Assembly (NCBI GenBank): GCA_964478125.1
Contig: CAYZGR010000090.1
Location: 1 to 7,485 of the forward strand
Length of the DNA: 7,485 bases
Direction of reading: 5' to 3'
Source of the DNA: FW021-bin31 sp964478125
Lineage (GTDB): Bacteria > Bacteroidota > Bacteroidia > Chitinophagales > Chitinophagaceae
Positions 6,386 through 7,485 of this stretch are shown in pieces; within the stretch, counting starts at the first letter, position 1, and each line of letters starts with the position of its first letter. A program made the translations under genes and the position numbers. The notes under the pieces were generated by a model. It had not been told where the DNA came from. It searched no databases and saw only the letters and a list, made by a program, of their open reading frames with translations.

Positions 6386-7485
6386 CTATTTTACTGTCCC
6401 CTCATTAAAAAATACGTACAACCCATCTTTTCCGGCAACAATAATATCCATTCTTCCTGTATTATGCAAATCAGCAACCGCAAAATATAATCCGGTTCCT
6501 TTACCTATGCCCAGAAGACCGTAACAGATCGGGCTCTTCGTAAAAGCCTGTCCGTTCCATTTAAAATAGTAAAGGCCTATAGGATCACTGCTCCCGGGAT
6601 CATTCCCGTTATGCGCCCGATACCGTTTGCCGGTTATTAATTCTGATCTTCCATCATTATCAATATCTCCCCAAGCCATCGTATGATATTGAGAATTAAA
6701 CGGATCAATCGGATGTTTTATCCAGCTCCTTTTTCCCGATCCACCCACAGCCTGTTCATACCAATCTAATCCATACCCATGCGCCTGTCCAACAATCAGG
6801 TCCTTTTCTCCGTCTCCGTTTACATCTTTTACTAAAATAGGAATACTCGCCGTGCCTAAATTAAATTCTTTATGTAACCTCCATTTTCCCTTTAACGGAT
6901 CTTCAGGAGCCTCCAGCCAACCCTCACTCACAATAAGATCGCCTCTCCCATCCCCATTGACATCTCCGAAACCGAGCCCATGGCCTTGATCGGAAGACAC
7001 CCCGATCTTTAGAAATTCAGCAGTCGGTTTTCCTTTATCATCTTTTCTCAGTTTATAAAACTTCAATGGGTTACCCGGGTTATTGGGAACTATTTCTACC
7101 GTCCCATCTCCGTCAATATCCCAACCACGCATAGATTCCACATTTCCGGTAGAATCTATAAAATGTTTCTTCCATACCTGATTATTTCCCGGATTCTCCC
7201 GCCACCATATGGATTTGCTGAACCAATCTCCGGAAACATAATCTATAAACCCGTCGCCATTGACGTCCAGGGGAATAGTAGCAAACTCGCTCCAGTATTC
7301 GCCATTCGGACCGGTACGGCTTACATTGCCAATAAAATGCCGATCGGTAAAATCAGGGCCTTCATACCAGAAGGCCCCGGATACAATATCCAAATGTCCA
7401 TCATTATTAACGTCAAATACAGCCGCCGATTCAAAGCTTTCGGCGGCGATCAGTTGCTTTTTGAAACTGATTTGTGAAAAGGCCT
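6386..7485 (-). CDS. FG-GAP/VCBS repeat seven-motif beta-propeller protein, N-terminus cut by the right edge
   Basis: The frame is open from the right edge to TAG at 6386-6388 (366 complete codons including the stop). A TTG at 7391-7393 could be taken as a start, but in-frame repeat sequence continues upstream of it, so the true start lies outside the window. Numbering from the first complete codon, seven Ca-binding-type DxDxDG-like motifs appear: DVNNDGHLD (24-32), DVNGDGFID (73-81), DIDGDGTVE (122-130), DVNGDGRGD (174-182), DVNGDGEKD (220-228), DIDNDGRSE (273-281) and a degenerate DLHNTGRMD (338-346). They are spaced 46-65 residues apart, as expected for one propeller of about seven blades. 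The protein is probably exported, though its signal is not in view. Some FG-GAP propellers are catalytic (aldos-2-ulose dehydratase, PL11 lyases), and HTMAWGDID (267-275) and GKRYRAHNGNDPG (285-297) recall the dehydratase-like group; this is tentative. Binding or scaffold roles are also possible. It is the most upstream gene seen in the locus. Confidence 0.88.
   Translation of the reverse strand, partial: AFSQISFKKQLIAAESFESAAVFDVNNDGHLDIVSGAFWYEGPDFTDRHFIGNVSRTGPNGEYWSEFATIPLDVNGDGFIDYVSGDWFSKSIWWRENPGNNQVWKKHFIDSTGNVESMRGWDIDGDGTVEIVPNNPGNPLKFYKLRKDDKGKPTAEFLKIGVSSDQGHGLGFGDVNGDGRGDLIVSEGWLEAPEDPLKGKWRLHKEFNLGTASIPILVKDVNGDGEKDLIVGQAHGYGLDWYEQAVGGSGKRSWIKHPIDPFNSQYHTMAWGDIDNDGRSELITGKRYRAHNGNDPGSSDPIGLYYFKWNGQAFTKSPICYGLLGIGKGTGLYFAVADLHNTGRMDIIVAGKDGLYVFFNEGTVK

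Noticed and set aside
7163..7477. A 104-codon plus-strand frame opposite the FG-GAP propeller gene.
   Set aside because: It is antisense to clear Ca-binding repeats and its translation shows no domain, so it is a shadow of the real gene.

Overview
The window looks like Bacteroidota chromosomal DNA, most likely Chitinophagia or Sphingobacteriia-like. This is inferred from gene content, moderately AT-rich sequence, A/T-rich leaders without clear Shine-Dalgarno sequences at the four visible starts, and the style of the intergenic palindromes. No rRNA or other taxonomic marker is present, so placement below phylum is a guess.

All five protein-coding genes lie on the minus strand, so transcription runs from high to low coordinates. 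In that order they are: an exported-type seven-motif FG-GAP/VCBS beta-propeller protein cut by the right edge (6386-7485); an 890-residue lipoprotein joining a beta-propeller, a helical-repeat region and a CxxCH cytochrome c domain (3208-5880); a DUF1080 / 3-keto-disaccharide hydrolase-family lipoprotein (2272-3066); a DUF4432 aldose-1-epimerase-like protein (1120-2157); and an MFS transporter cut by the left edge (1-1034).

Together they suggest a sugar oxidation or keto-sugar utilisation locus. Lipoproteins and propellers in the periplasm would process a (keto)glycoside, the cytochrome domain would take or pass electrons, an epimerase-like enzyme would act on the sugar anomer or lactol, and the MFS protein would carry the product. 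The family assignments are strong, but the pathway is inference. No sugar dehydrogenase and no SusC/SusD pair are visible.

Three of the four gaps between genes each hold a different kind of palindromic repeat. The largest, 5881-6385, holds the most interesting structure. A short remnant of a REP-associated (IS200/IS605-like, Y1) transposase keeps its C-terminal helix with a YxxxQ motif. It is flanked on both sides by mirror-image cassettes of two REP palindromes around a hairpin. This looks like a decayed REP/RAYT element ('REPtron') sitting between two genes of the locus. The gap at 3067-3207 has an inverted repeat built on GACGAAGCA, and the gap at 2158-2271 has a nested imperfect palindrome of about 90 bp. 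No tRNA, rRNA, CRISPR array, convincing rho-independent terminator, or Bacteroidota-type promoter (TAnnTTTG) upstream of a visible start was found.
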